Of a stretch of 64,000 nucleotides of DNA, positions 1-7,254 are shown one piece after another; the first letter of the stretch is position 1; each line of letters opens with the position of its first letter. Position numbers and translations under genes: made by a program. The notes under the pieces were generated by a model, which saw only the letters and a program-made list of their open reading frames with translations, was not told where the DNA came from and searched no databases. The stretch is from CAZEAB01 sp964552945 (lineage in GTDB: Archaea; Nanobdellota; Nanobdellia; Woesearchaeales; GW2011-AR9). The stretch covers positions 54,063-118,062 of the forward strand of contig CAZKIP010000004.1 of the NCBI GenBank assembly GCA_964552945.1. Direction: 5' to 3'.

Positions 1-2
1 AG

Positions 3-704
3 CAAGGAAAAGTATGTTCGTTGGTTCTTGGAGATGAAACAGGGGTTGTAAGAGTAGTTTTTTGGAATGAACAGGTTGATCTTCTTAAAGATGTAAATGA
101 AGGAGACATTATTTTAGTGAACGACGCTTATGCTAGAGAGAATAATAATAATAGAGAAGTTCATTTGGGTCAAAGAGGAAGTATTGAAATTAACCCAGAA
201 GGAGAAATTGTTGGAAATGTTAGACAATCTACTGAGTTTGAAAGAAAAAATATCGGTGAATTGAAAGGTGGAGAATCAGCTGTAGAAGTTCTTGGAACAG
301 TTGTCCAAGTTTTTGATCCTCGTTTTTTCTATTTATGTCCTCAATGTAACAAGAGAGCTAATGAAGCAGAAGGTGGTTTTAAGTGTGATACACACGGAGT
401 TGTTGAACCGGCACTTTCTTACGTATTAAATTTAATAATGGATGATGGTTCGGCGAATATAAGAACTGTTTTCTGGAAAAAGCAAACCAATCATCTTTTG
501 GATACGAATGAAGAAAAGATGGCCAAATATAAAGAAGATTTGGGTGGGTTTGACAATTTAAAAAACGATTTGTTAGGAGAACAATTCAAATTGTTGGGGA
601 AGGTTGTTCAAAACCAGATGTTTGAAAGGTTAGAATTCAGTGTTCAGATGGTTGAAAAAGCTAAAGCTGAAGATGAGATTGCTAAGTTAGAAAAAACGGA
701 ATAG
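3..704 (+). CDS. RPA-like single-stranded DNA-binding protein (5' partial)
   Basis: The reading frame is open to the left window edge (Q-G-K-V-C-S-L precedes the first TTG), so the N-terminus is missing. The visible part holds two OB-fold-like stretches, each with a V-R-x-V-F-W strand (GVVRVVFWNE near the start and NIRTVFWKK further in). Between them is a zinc-finger-like cluster, CPQC followed by KCDTH. That arrangement is typical of archaeal RPA/RFA large subunits, which coat single-stranded DNA in replication and repair. RadA lies about 4 kb downstream. The family call is confident; the exact RPA subtype is not. Confidence 0.8.
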   Translation, partial: QGKVCSLVLGDETGVVRVVFWNEQVDLLKDVNEGDIILVNDAYARENNNNREVHLGQRGSIEINPEGEIVGNVRQSTEFERKNIGELKGGESAVEVLGTVVQVFDPRFFYLCPQCNKRANEAEGGFKCDTHGVVEPALSYVLNLIMDDGSANIRTVFWKKQTNHLLDTNEEKMAKYKEDLGGFDNLKNDLLGEQFKLLGKVVQNQMFERLEFSVQMVEKAKAEDEIAKLEKTE

Positions 705-735
705 ATTTATAAATTCATTTTTTATTTCTTAAATA

Positions 736-1191
736 ATGTTATTTCATACACATATTTTGTTGGGAGTAGTAGTTTTTTTGCTAATAAAAGATTTTTTTCA
801 TGGAGGAAATCAAATTATTTTTTTCTTTTTAGTTCTGCTTGGGAGCATCCTTCCAGATATTGATGAAAGAAAAAGTAAAATTAATAGGTGGAGTGGAATT
901 TTAGGGATAGTAATTGCTTTTTTCTTTAAGCACAGAGGATTGTTCCATTCTATTTTGTTTCATTTGGGAATTTTTTTCATTATTTATCATTTTTTTAATT
1001 TATATTATGCGTCAGGTCTGTTTATTGGATACTTGGCGCATGTTTTGGGAGATGGTGTAACTTTAATGGGGCTATCTTTGTTTTATCCCTTTTCAAATTT
1101 TAAAGTTAAGGGGCCGATTAAAGTAGGCGGATTTCTTGAAAGCATTATCTTAGTTGTTCTTTTTGTTTTAATAGTTTGGCAATTTGTTTAA
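736..1191 (+). CDS. DUF457/YdjM-like membrane-bound metal-dependent hydrolase
   Basis: A 151-residue, very hydrophobic protein with about four membrane spans. It carries the conserved polar pattern of the YdjM/DUF457 family: an early H-T-H, then LPDIDERKS, HRGLFHS and AHVLGDGVT, whose His and Asp residues are proposed to bind metal. The substrate of the family is not known; membrane lipid or phosphate chemistry has been suggested. A TATA box (TTTATAAA, 706-713) is centred 26 nt before the ATG, so the transcript is probably leaderless and separate from the upstream gene. Confidence 0.75.
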   Translation: MLFHTHILLGVVVFLLIKDFFHGGNQIIFFFLVLLGSILPDIDERKSKINRWSGILGIVIAFFFKHRGLFHSILFHLGIFFIIYHFFNLYYASGLFIGYLAHVLGDGVTLMGLSLFYPFSNFKVKGPIKVGGFLESIILVVLFVLIVWQFV

Positions 1192-1204
1192 TATCACCTA
1201 AAGA

Positions 1205-1311
1205 TTTATATACAAGGATTTTCTCTGAAAGCTAGTTAATCTAAATAATACGAGGACGGAAAATGCCTAAATAATTCGCATTTTTGGTATTGCTTAGAAA
1301 GGAGGAATAAA
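1205..1311 (+). promoter_or_regulatory. Promoter and structured 5' leader of the cold-shock gene
   Basis: A TATA box (TTTATATA, 1205-1212) predicts transcription start near 1235, which leaves a leader of about 77 nt; many other genes in this window appear leaderless. The leader contains an inverted repeat AAAATGC (1260-1266) / GCATTTT (1278-1284) with an 11-nt loop, then a strong GGAGG ribosome binding site (1301-1305). Long structured leaders are typical of bacterial cold-shock mRNAs. A thermosensing role here is inference. Confidence 0.5.
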
Positions 1312-1722
1312 ATGGAAGGAACAGTAAGATGGTTTAATATTAGGAAAGGATATGGTTTTGTTAAAGGAGACGACGAACAAGATTATTTTGTTCATTACAC
1401 CGCAGTACCTGAAGGTAAAACTTTACGTGAAAATGATCGTGTAAGTTTTGAAGCGTCAGATACTGAACGTGGTAAGCAAGCTCAGAACATTCAACTTTTA
1501 GGTAAGAGTGCACCTGCAGAAGAAACTCCAGCTGAAGAAGCACCTGCAGAGGAAGCTCCAGCAGAAGAGGCACCTGCAGAGGAAGCTCCAGCTGAAGAGG
1601 CACCTGCAGAAGAGGCACCAGCAGAAGAGGCACCTGCAGAGGAAACTCCAGCAGAGGAAACTCCAGCAGAAGAAGCTCCAGCAGAAGAACCTGCCGCTGA
1701 AGAGGAGAAAAAAGAAGAATAA
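1312..1722 (+). CDS. Cold-shock domain protein with PAEE-repeat tail
   Basis: Residues 1-66 form a cold-shock OB domain with the RNA-binding motifs KGYGFV (RNP1-like) and YFVHYTAV (RNP2-like), so it probably binds single-stranded RNA or DNA and melts RNA structure. Residues 67-126 are twelve tandem copies of the pentapeptide [A/T]PAEE, followed by PAAEEEKKEE. Bacterial CspA proteins end after about 70 residues, so this doubles the length with a highly acidic, probably disordered tail. The repeats are also near-identical at DNA level (15-nt unit), so copy number may vary between strains. Similar PAEE/VEEA tails occur on S3, S5 and L14e in this window. Start chosen by the GGAGG site. Confidence 0.9.
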   Translation: MEGTVRWFNIRKGYGFVKGDDEQDYFVHYTAVPEGKTLRENDRVSFEASDTERGKQAQNIQLLGKSAPAEETPAEEAPAEEAPAEEAPAEEAPAEEAPAEEAPAEEAPAEETPAEETPAEEAPAEEPAAEEEKKEE

Positions 1723-1756
1723 TTTTTCTTTCTTTATTTTTTATTTTTATTTCTTA
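1723..1756 (+). terminator. T-rich archaeal terminator after the cold-shock gene
   Basis: Successive T-runs follow the stop codon immediately, with no hairpin. Archaeal RNA polymerase terminates at such oligo-T tracts. The region also overlaps the 3' end of the convergent trmB gene. Confidence 0.5.
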
Positions 1757-2475
1757 GAGAATTCCCAAATGAAGTTGAACATCTGTCGATAAGTGTCTGC
1801 CAGGACCTTGTTTTCTATAACTATTGCCATGATATTGCCTTCTAGAGGTAGAAGGTTAACTACCAAATTTCCACAGATGTCAATCATTCCTATGGTTTTA
1901 AATTTGTCTGGGATAAACCTTATTTGAGTTGTTTTATCTTGCCATCGCTTTAATTTGTCTTTTCTTGTAAATTCATAATACAAGACTTTCATCTTAATCT
2001 TTTGTTTTAATCTTTCCTTATTCCAAAGCTGATGTCGGTGTTTGAGATATTTTCTATTTAGCCCAGATCCACCAAGCCCATAAACCACTGCTTTTTGTTC
2101 TAACATCATAAAATAAGCCCTCATAACTCCTTCTGGACCAAAGAATTGGTAAACCTGTTGTTTTTCTTTTTTGAGATTAAATTCCTGATTAAGTTGGGGC
2201 ATTACTTGGTTCAAGACTTCTGCTTTTTGTTCTAATAATTTACTCAATTGATGAGGGTTAGCAACACGAAAGATCTTTTTAGTACCTTCCATAATGGAAC
2301 TAATTAATCCTTTCTCTCTCAATCTTTCTAATACATCATATACATTAACTCTGTGAACTCTTGATTTACGTGAGAGTTCTACTGCGGTAGCTTGATGTAG
2401 TTCTAATAAAGCGAGGTAAACTTTACTTTCGTTCTTAGTTAGCCCAGATTGGATGAGTGCTTCTTCTTTTTTCAT
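1747..2475 (-). CDS. TrmB-family transcriptional regulator
   Basis: A 242-residue protein with an N-terminal winged helix (GLTKNESKVYLALLEL, then VHRVNVYDVLERLREKGLI) that is diagnostic of the TrmB family. A coiled linker (about residues 75-105) and a C-terminal domain of the kind that senses sugars or other small molecules follow. TrmB proteins repress or activate sugar transport and central carbon genes in Thermococcales and haloarchaea. A TATA box on the minus strand (2496-2505) is centred about 26 nt from the ATG, so the gene is probably leaderless. A perfect palindrome lies just upstream of it (2517-2536), suggesting autoregulation. The effector is unknown. Confidence 0.85.
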   Translation of the reverse strand: MKKEEALIQSGLTKNESKVYLALLELHQATAVELSRKSRVHRVNVYDVLERLREKGLISSIMEGTKKIFRVANPHQLSKLLEQKAEVLNQVMPQLNQEFNLKKEKQQVYQFFGPEGVMRAYFMMLEQKAVVYGLGGSGLNRKYLKHRHQLWNKERLKQKIKMKVLYYEFTRKDKLKRWQDKTTQIRFIPDKFKTIGMIDICGNLVVNLLPLEGNIMAIVIENKVLADTYRQMFNFIWEFSKK

Positions 2476-2516
2476 ATTGTTGTTAATTGTTAGGGGATAT
2501 TTAAGTCTTTCTTTTT

Positions 2517-2536
2517 GTAGTAATAGATGTTACTAC
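2517..2536. promoter_or_regulatory. Palindromic operator candidate between divergent promoters
   Basis: Perfect inverted repeat GTAGTAA-N6-TTACTAC. It sits about 11 nt upstream of the minus-strand trmB TATA box and directly before a plus-strand TATA-like TATTTAAGTA (2540-2549). Characterised TrmB operators are also short palindromes containing TACT/AGTA half-sites. Binding of this TrmB is inference. Confidence 0.5.
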
Positions 2537-2594
2537 ATTTATTTAAGTACTCTCTGGTGTATTGACTAACTAGTAGTGATTTGGAGAACTGCAA

Positions 2595-2693
2595 TTGGAT
2601 TATCCATTACTTGAAATAGCAAATTATCAAAAAAGGGATAAGTATTGGAATGAACAGAAATTAGATAAAAATATGATGGAGAATAAAGAATGA
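2595..2693 (+). other. Possible 32-codon mini-ORF coupled to the small lipoprotein gene
   Basis: A TTG-initiated frame (LDYPLLEIANYQ... to ...MMENKE) ends in a TGA that overlaps the ATG of the next gene (ATGA). It has no clear ribosome binding site and no recognised domain. It could be a leader peptide, the degraded tail of a lost gene, or chance. It otherwise fills the space between the divergent promoter and position 2690. Confidence 0.25.
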
Positions 2694-2956
2694 AAATAAA
2701 CAAGAAAACGATAGCAACATTGGCTCTTGCTTTGATAGTAGGATGTGGAAATTCAAATAAAATTGCTGGAGAAATTACAGAATGCCAAAAAACACCTGAG
2801 CATTACATTAGTACAATGGTAACAAAAGGTTATAATGGAATCAAAGTCCAAAGACCTGGAAAAGTTATAAAGATTCAAAGCGAAAATCCTTTAAAATTGG
2901 GAAATCAAAAGGTATATTGTAGTAAATTAACTGAGGATTATTGTCTGAAAAAATAG
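2690..2956 (+). CDS. Small predicted lipoprotein
   Basis: An 88-residue protein with a lysine-rich N-terminus, a hydrophobic stretch and the lipobox-like LIVGCGN, so Cys19 is a likely lipidation site. The mature part has three further cysteines and no recognisable domain; the YISTMVTKGYNGIKVQRPGKVIKIQSENP segment looks like beta structure. It is probably anchored on the outer face of the membrane. It is divergent from trmB and may share its operator. Function unknown. Confidence 0.55.
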   Translation: MKINKKTIATLALALIVGCGNSNKIAGEITECQKTPEHYISTMVTKGYNGIKVQRPGKVIKIQSENPLKLGNQKVYCSKLTEDYCLKK

Positions 2957-2991
2957 ATAAGAAATAAAAAGACCAAAGCATTCATAATGCT

Positions 2992-4461
2992 ATGGAGCTT
3001 GATTCAAAACTTATTCAAAAAAAACTTTCTAAGATAAAAGGGTTCACTTTTTACAAACAGCGATTTGACGCATGTCCACATTTCATGTTTTTTTTGGGTG
3101 ATGCGCATGCTTCAGATACAAATAAAAGCAAGTATCCCCTTGGACAAAGAATAACATGCGCCTATTTCTTACAAAATAAAGCTGATTGGCTTCACCCATA
3201 CAGCGAATTAGAATATACTTCTAAAAAGATTCAACATTTGGCTAAATCAAACTCAAACATAGCAGAAAAGATGATTAAAGAGTTTAAACCATGGGAGATT
3301 AAATTCTATGAATTATGTAAAAAAATAGATAAAACTAACCTAAAAAAATTAGATAACAATAGGTTAATTGAGTTATATAAAGGGTTAGCAGAGATATATC
3401 TCAAAAAACTAAACCCTTCTCCATTAATCGATGGTTTTGCTTTATCTACGGATATAGTATTGGCTAGTAAGTTAGAACTATTTTTAAAAAAGAGAGGAGA
3501 ATTAAATAGATTTGTGCCATATTTTGAAACTCTTACTTCTCCAACTTTTCTTTCTTTTCTACAACAGGAAGAAGCTGATTTTTTCAAATTGATTACCAAA
3601 GGATCAAAAATCAACTCATTAAAGAAACATCAGCAGAAATATTTTTGGATTCAAAACAATTATGTTAAGGATAAAGTATTAAGTTTGAGTTTCTTTAATT
3701 CAAAATTGAAGAAGTATAAAAAAATTGATTCTCGGAAAAGGATTAAAGAATTAAAAGAGTTAGCTAGCAGAAATAAGAAGAAGAAAAACAGATTAATTAA
3801 GAAAATAGGTTTAACAAAAGAAATAATCACTCTTCTTAAAATAACTGATAAATTTAGTTATTGGCAAGATGAGCGGAAGAAAGGAACGTTCTGGGCAACA
3901 CATTATTTTAGTTTATTATTAAGAGAGATTTCTAAAAGAACTAAATATACCTTAAGTGAGTTAAAATATGCAATTCCTCCTGAAATGAGTATGGTAATGG
4001 AAAATAAAATTGAAAAAAAAACATTACAGAAAAGATACAAGGGCTGTTTAATAATCTGGCAAAAAGACAAATTTGACATTACTACAAATCAGAGAGTCAT
4101 AAAATCTATTCTAAACAAAAAAAGCGAGCCAATAGAAAAAGAAATCAGAGGAATGAGTGTTTCTTTAGGGAAGGCTACTGGTCCAGTAAAAATTGTGAAA
4201 AGTGTTGAAGAAATTTCTAAAGTAAAAAAGGGAGATATCCTAGTGGCTATAATGACAAGACCTGATTATGTAATGGCGATGGAGAAAGCCGTTGGTTTTA
4301 TTACTGAAGAAGGTGGTTTAACATGCCATGCTGCAATAGTTGCACGCGAATTAGGAGTTCCTTGTATTGTTGGTACGAGAATCGCTACACAAGTTTTGAA
4401 AGATGGAGATATTGTGGAATTAGATGCGAATCATGGAGTTATTAGAAAAATAAAATCTTAA
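2992..4461 (+). CDS. Orphan phosphohistidine swivel-domain protein (PEP-utilising enzyme mobile region)
   Basis: The last 90 or so residues are a PEP-utilising mobile domain: RGMSVSLGKATGPVKIV, then MTRPDYVMAMEKAVGFITEEGG with the swivelling histidine in LTCHAAIVARE (His446), then GVPCIVGT. In PEP synthase and PPDK this His carries phosphate between an ATP-grasp domain and a PEP-binding barrel. Here neither partner domain is present. The first 380 residues are helical and Lys-rich (FTFYKQRFDACPHFMFF at the start) and unrecognised. It may act with an ATP-grasp partner in trans or as a separate phosphotransferase. A complete PEP synthase is at 9715. Confidence 0.7.
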   Translation: MELDSKLIQKKLSKIKGFTFYKQRFDACPHFMFFLGDAHASDTNKSKYPLGQRITCAYFLQNKADWLHPYSELEYTSKKIQHLAKSNSNIAEKMIKEFKPWEIKFYELCKKIDKTNLKKLDNNRLIELYKGLAEIYLKKLNPSPLIDGFALSTDIVLASKLELFLKKRGELNRFVPYFETLTSPTFLSFLQQEEADFFKLITKGSKINSLKKHQQKYFWIQNNYVKDKVLSLSFFNSKLKKYKKIDSRKRIKELKELASRNKKKKNRLIKKIGLTKEIITLLKITDKFSYWQDERKKGTFWATHYFSLLLREISKRTKYTLSELKYAIPPEMSMVMENKIEKKTLQKRYKGCLIIWQKDKFDITTNQRVIKSILNKKSEPIEKEIRGMSVSLGKATGPVKIVKSVEEISKVKKGDILVAIMTRPDYVMAMEKAVGFITEEGGLTCHAAIVARELGVPCIVGTRIATQVLKDGDIVELDANHGVIRKIKS

Positions 4462-4526
4462 TCACCCACTGGACACCTATTTTTTAAGCCTATTTTCTCA
4501 TAAAAAAGAAGCCACTCCCGCACTGG

Positions 4527-4580
4527 TCAACCACGGATAGCGCTTATAAATCGCTTCTTCTATTATACAATTGTGGTTGA
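4527..4580. promoter_or_regulatory. Promoter flanked by an 8-bp inverted repeat
   Basis: TCAACCAC (4527-4534) and GTGGTTGA (4573-4580) flank a TATA box (CTTATAAA, 4543-4550). Predicted transcription start, about 26 nt after the TATA centre, falls at the edge of the right arm. This suggests a regulator-binding site for the gene at 4659, though no regulator can be named. Confidence 0.4.
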
Positions 4581-4658
4581 AAACGGCCACGTGCCTCTCA
4601 AGCGGCCAATTTTTTGTTGCTTGATGAAATAAAAAGCGAAAAGCAAGAGGTGATATAT

Positions 4659-4964
4659 ATGGCACAAAAAGTAGTAACAAAAATGAAGGAGATTCCTGAA
4701 GAGATTTTAGGAAACTTCCCTGAAAAAAAGTTTAGAGCAGGAGCGATTTCTGCTACGGTATGGTTGAATAAAGGCCATAAAGCAAATGGTGAGGAAACCG
4801 AGTATAAAACTATTTCTTTAGAAAGAAGTTATACAGATAAGGAGGGAAAGTGGCATAGTACCAACTCTTTTCGAATAAATGATTTGCCAAAAGCGAATGT
4901 GGTCTTGAAAAAGGCTTACGAATATCTTGTTTTAAATCAACAAGATTTGTTTAGTGGTGCGTAA
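4659..4964 (+). CDS. Conserved small protein upstream of radA, possible nucleic-acid-binding role
   Basis: 101 residues, starting MAQKVV after a GAGGTGAT ribosome binding site (4647-4654); an in-frame upstream TTG at 4614 lacks one. The core (GAISATVWLNKG, TISLERSYTDKEGKWHSTNSF, DLPKANVVLKKAYEYL) predicts a strongly twisted beta-sheet followed by a helix, the shape of PC4/PUR-type single-strand binders. That resemblance is only by eye. I recall similar short proteins in archaea but cannot name the family. A hairpin terminator closes the gene and radA follows, so a repair-related role is plausible but inferred. Confidence 0.6.
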   Translation: MAQKVVTKMKEIPEEILGNFPEKKFRAGAISATVWLNKGHKANGEETEYKTISLERSYTDKEGKWHSTNSFRINDLPKANVVLKKAYEYLVLNQQDLFSGA

Positions 4965-4977
4965 GCACCCTTTTTTT
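4956..4977 (+). terminator. Hairpin plus T-run terminator overlapping the stop codon
   Basis: GGTGC-GTAA-GCACC, followed by C and seven T. The loop is a GNRA-type GTAA and contains the TAA stop codon of the preceding gene. It is shaped like a bacterial intrinsic terminator, whereas neighbouring genes have only T-rich tracts. Confidence 0.65.
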
Positions 4978-5012
4978 AATACACAAAAAATAAAAACATA
5001 GAGGTAAATAAA

Positions 5013-6059
5013 ATGACTGAAGCAGAATTACAATTGGAAGTTAAGATGGAAGAACCAACAAAAAAAAATCAAGAAGTAAAACAAAAAGCTAAGGAAGTAG
5101 TTTCTGAACCAAAGCAGAAAGAAACAAAGCAAAAAATTCAAGACCTTCCTGGGGTTGGAGCAGCAACTGCAGAGAAATTAGAAGGGGCAGGTTATCATGA
5201 CATGATGTCTATAGCTGTGGCTACAATTGGAGAATTATGTGAAACTGCAGGAGTTTCTGAATCTGTGGCAAGAAAAATGATCAATGCGGCTCGTGACAAC
5301 ATGAAAATGGGTTTCGAATCCGGAATGGATATTTTACGTAAGAGACAATTGGTAAATAAGATTTCCACCACCAGCGAAAATTTTAACAACTTAATGGGCG
5401 GAGGATTTGAAACAGGTGCTTTAACTGAATGTTTTGGAGAGTTTGGTTCCGGTAAGACCCAAATTGGCCATTTCTTAGCTGTAAGTGTATTGAAAGATTA
5501 TCCTTCTTCAGTAATGGTTTATATTGATACTGAAAATACTTTCCGTCCTGAGAGAATTCGACAAATTGCAGAAGGAGCGGACCTAGATGCTGACGAAATT
5601 TTAAGTAGAATAATGGTAGCAAAGGTTTACAACACAGACCATCAAATGTTGTTAGCGGAGAAAGTTGAAAGTTTAATAACCCAAGATAATAAAGATGTTA
5701 AATTGGTTGTAGTTGATTCTTTGACTTCTCATTTTAGAGCAGAATTCATTGGAAGAGGAACTTTAGCAGAAAGGCAGCAGAAATTAAACCGGCATATGCA
5801 CACTCTTTCTAAAATTGCTAACACCCACAATGTTTGTGTTTATGTAACAAATCAAGTTATGGCTAAGCCTGACCAATTTTTTGGTGATCCTACAACTTCT
5901 ATAGGCGGACATATCGTGGCACACGCATCTACTTTTAGAATTTATCTTAGAAAAGGTCGGAAAGGAACAAGGGTTGCTAAGCTGATAGATGCTCCAAATC
6001 TTGCGGATGGAGAATGTTGCTTTGAAGTTACTGAAACCAATTTAAAGGATATCAATTAA
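5013..6059 (+). CDS. radA: DNA repair and recombination protein RadA
   Basis: The archaeal RecA/Rad51 recombinase, which forms ATP-dependent filaments on single-stranded DNA and drives strand exchange. The order is a charged N-terminal extension (1-40), a helix-hairpin-helix DNA-binding domain (IQDLPGVGAATAEKLEGAGY, from residue 42), then the ATPase core with Walker A GEFGSGKTQ (142-150) and Walker B LVVVDS (231-236). The polymerisation-type and L2-region residues (GDPTTSIGGHIVAHASTFRIYLRKG) are intact. The 348-residue length is normal for the family. Start ATG is preceded by GAGGTAAAT. It is monocistronic: a hairpin terminator lies before it and a T-rich tract after. Confidence 0.97.
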   Translation: MTEAELQLEVKMEEPTKKNQEVKQKAKEVVSEPKQKETKQKIQDLPGVGAATAEKLEGAGYHDMMSIAVATIGELCETAGVSESVARKMINAARDNMKMGFESGMDILRKRQLVNKISTTSENFNNLMGGGFETGALTECFGEFGSGKTQIGHFLAVSVLKDYPSSVMVYIDTENTFRPERIRQIAEGADLDADEILSRIMVAKVYNTDHQMLLAEKVESLITQDNKDVKLVVVDSLTSHFRAEFIGRGTLAERQQKLNRHMHTLSKIANTHNVCVYVTNQVMAKPDQFFGDPTTSIGGHIVAHASTFRIYLRKGRKGTRVAKLIDAPNLADGECCFEVTETNLKDIN

Positions 6060-6100
6060 CTTTTTTCTTTATTTTTTTCTTATTTTTCTTTTTTTTCCAT
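6060..6100 (+). terminator. T-rich terminator after radA
   Basis: Repeated runs of 6-8 T separated by single C or A, beginning at the stop codon, with no hairpin. Typical oligo-T archaeal termination signal. Confidence 0.6.
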
Positions 6101-6134
6101 AACCTTTTAATAAAATAAGCCTAATTTTATATTA

Positions 6135-7133
6135 ATGGCTTTATATTCTAAAGCAGATTTTGAACAAGCAAAAGAAGAAGGAAGACTGGTAATAGAAAAT
6201 GGTTTAGACTTTGGTGCGTTTTCTTTAGATCTTAGAGTTGGAAAATTGTTTAGGAAAATCAGAGGCAGAGATGGAAACCATCAAATGAGTACTGAAGAGT
6301 TCTTGGCAAAATGTGCTGAAGAAGTATCCCTTGAAGGAGATGGAGCAGTGTTACCTCCAGGAGCGTTGTTCTATTGGCAAGCAATGGAAAGAATAAAAAC
6401 CCAGGGATTACAAGGAGAAATTACATCTAGAAGTGGCTGGGCAAGGTTATCAACAAGATCAGAATCGATTGAAGATAGCTTTCGTCAACGAGGAGATTAT
6501 GAGGGAAATCCACTAAGTGTCATTCTTTCTAGAGGAGCTCAAGTTAGAGTTAAAAAAGGAGATGCAGTTGCTCAACTATTTCTTCAAGATGATGCATATC
6601 CCTTTACTATACCAGGTGAAATAAATTTATTATTAGATAAAAGAGAATTAATTGTTGAAAGGAGTGGCGAACCATCGGCAGATATTGTATATGACGAAAT
6701 TCCTTTAACAATGGGCCCAGAAATTTGGATTTATGAGGGTGGAGTTTTAGAACCAGGAAAATCCTGGGAACAAAGTTTTAGAAAAGTTTCTTTAGAATCT
6801 GGAAAAATGTATTTACCGGAAGGGACTTTTTTTATCTCTTCAAGTGCAGAAATAGTTAGTATTCCTCCCGGATATGTTGGACATGTAAACGAATCTGCTT
6901 ATCGAGGAGATTCTATCTTTACTACACATGCCAATGCGCCTTATGTTGGACCAAAAACTGTTTTTAATGGAAAAATAACTTTTGAAAATACAATGATGAA
7001 TGGTGGAGGTAATGTAGGAGTAGGAGTAGAACAATCAAGATTATCTTTGCGAAGACTAAAAACTCCTATTATAAAAGGAAAAAAATCCAGTTATGATGGT
7101 CAAAAAGGAGCCACTTTAAGCAGGTTATCTTAA
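6135..7133 (+). CDS. dcd: Two-domain dCTP deaminase (tandem dUTPase-like folds)
   Basis: Matches the long (about 330-360 aa) 2'-deoxycytidine 5'-triphosphate deaminase type rather than the usual 180-residue Dcd. The first half has FSLDLRVGKLFR and GEITSRSGWARLSTR (variant of the phosphate-binding SRSSxGR loop). The second half repeats the fold, with GYVGHVNESAYRGD and NGKITFENTM, where the Glu sits in the place of the Dcd catalytic Glu; the matching strand of the first half lacks it. It ends SYDGQKGATLSRLS. Product dUTP, after hydrolysis to dUMP, would feed the thymidylate synthase at 17620. Whether it also has dUTPase activity cannot be told. Confidence 0.8.
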   Translation: MALYSKADFEQAKEEGRLVIENGLDFGAFSLDLRVGKLFRKIRGRDGNHQMSTEEFLAKCAEEVSLEGDGAVLPPGALFYWQAMERIKTQGLQGEITSRSGWARLSTRSESIEDSFRQRGDYEGNPLSVILSRGAQVRVKKGDAVAQLFLQDDAYPFTIPGEINLLLDKRELIVERSGEPSADIVYDEIPLTMGPEIWIYEGGVLEPGKSWEQSFRKVSLESGKMYLPEGTFFISSSAEIVSIPPGYVGHVNESAYRGDSIFTTHANAPYVGPKTVFNGKITFENTMMNGGGNVGVGVEQSRLSLRRLKTPIIKGKKSSYDGQKGATLSRLS

Positions 7134-7254
7134 TACTATATGCAAAACATTTAAATATAATATCCACATATTTAAAGTAAAGTTAATGATTAAAAAAACC
7201 TATGAAAAAATCTAATTCTTGTTTAAACGTAGAACTACTTGGAGGTATAAATAA

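Noticed and set aside
1510..1689. Possible CRISPR-like array
   Set aside because: The 15-nt units are contiguous with no spacers and lie in frame inside a protein; they are a coding tandem repeat.
1361..1792. Other-frame ORFs across the cold-shock repeat region
   Set aside because: Leu/Gln/Lys repeats arise from reading the 15-nt PAEE unit in other frames. The cold-shock domain fixes the true frame.
4498..4680. 60-residue minus-strand ORF in the gap before the small gene at 4659
   Set aside because: It covers the promoter and inverted repeat of the plus-strand gene and shows no domain.
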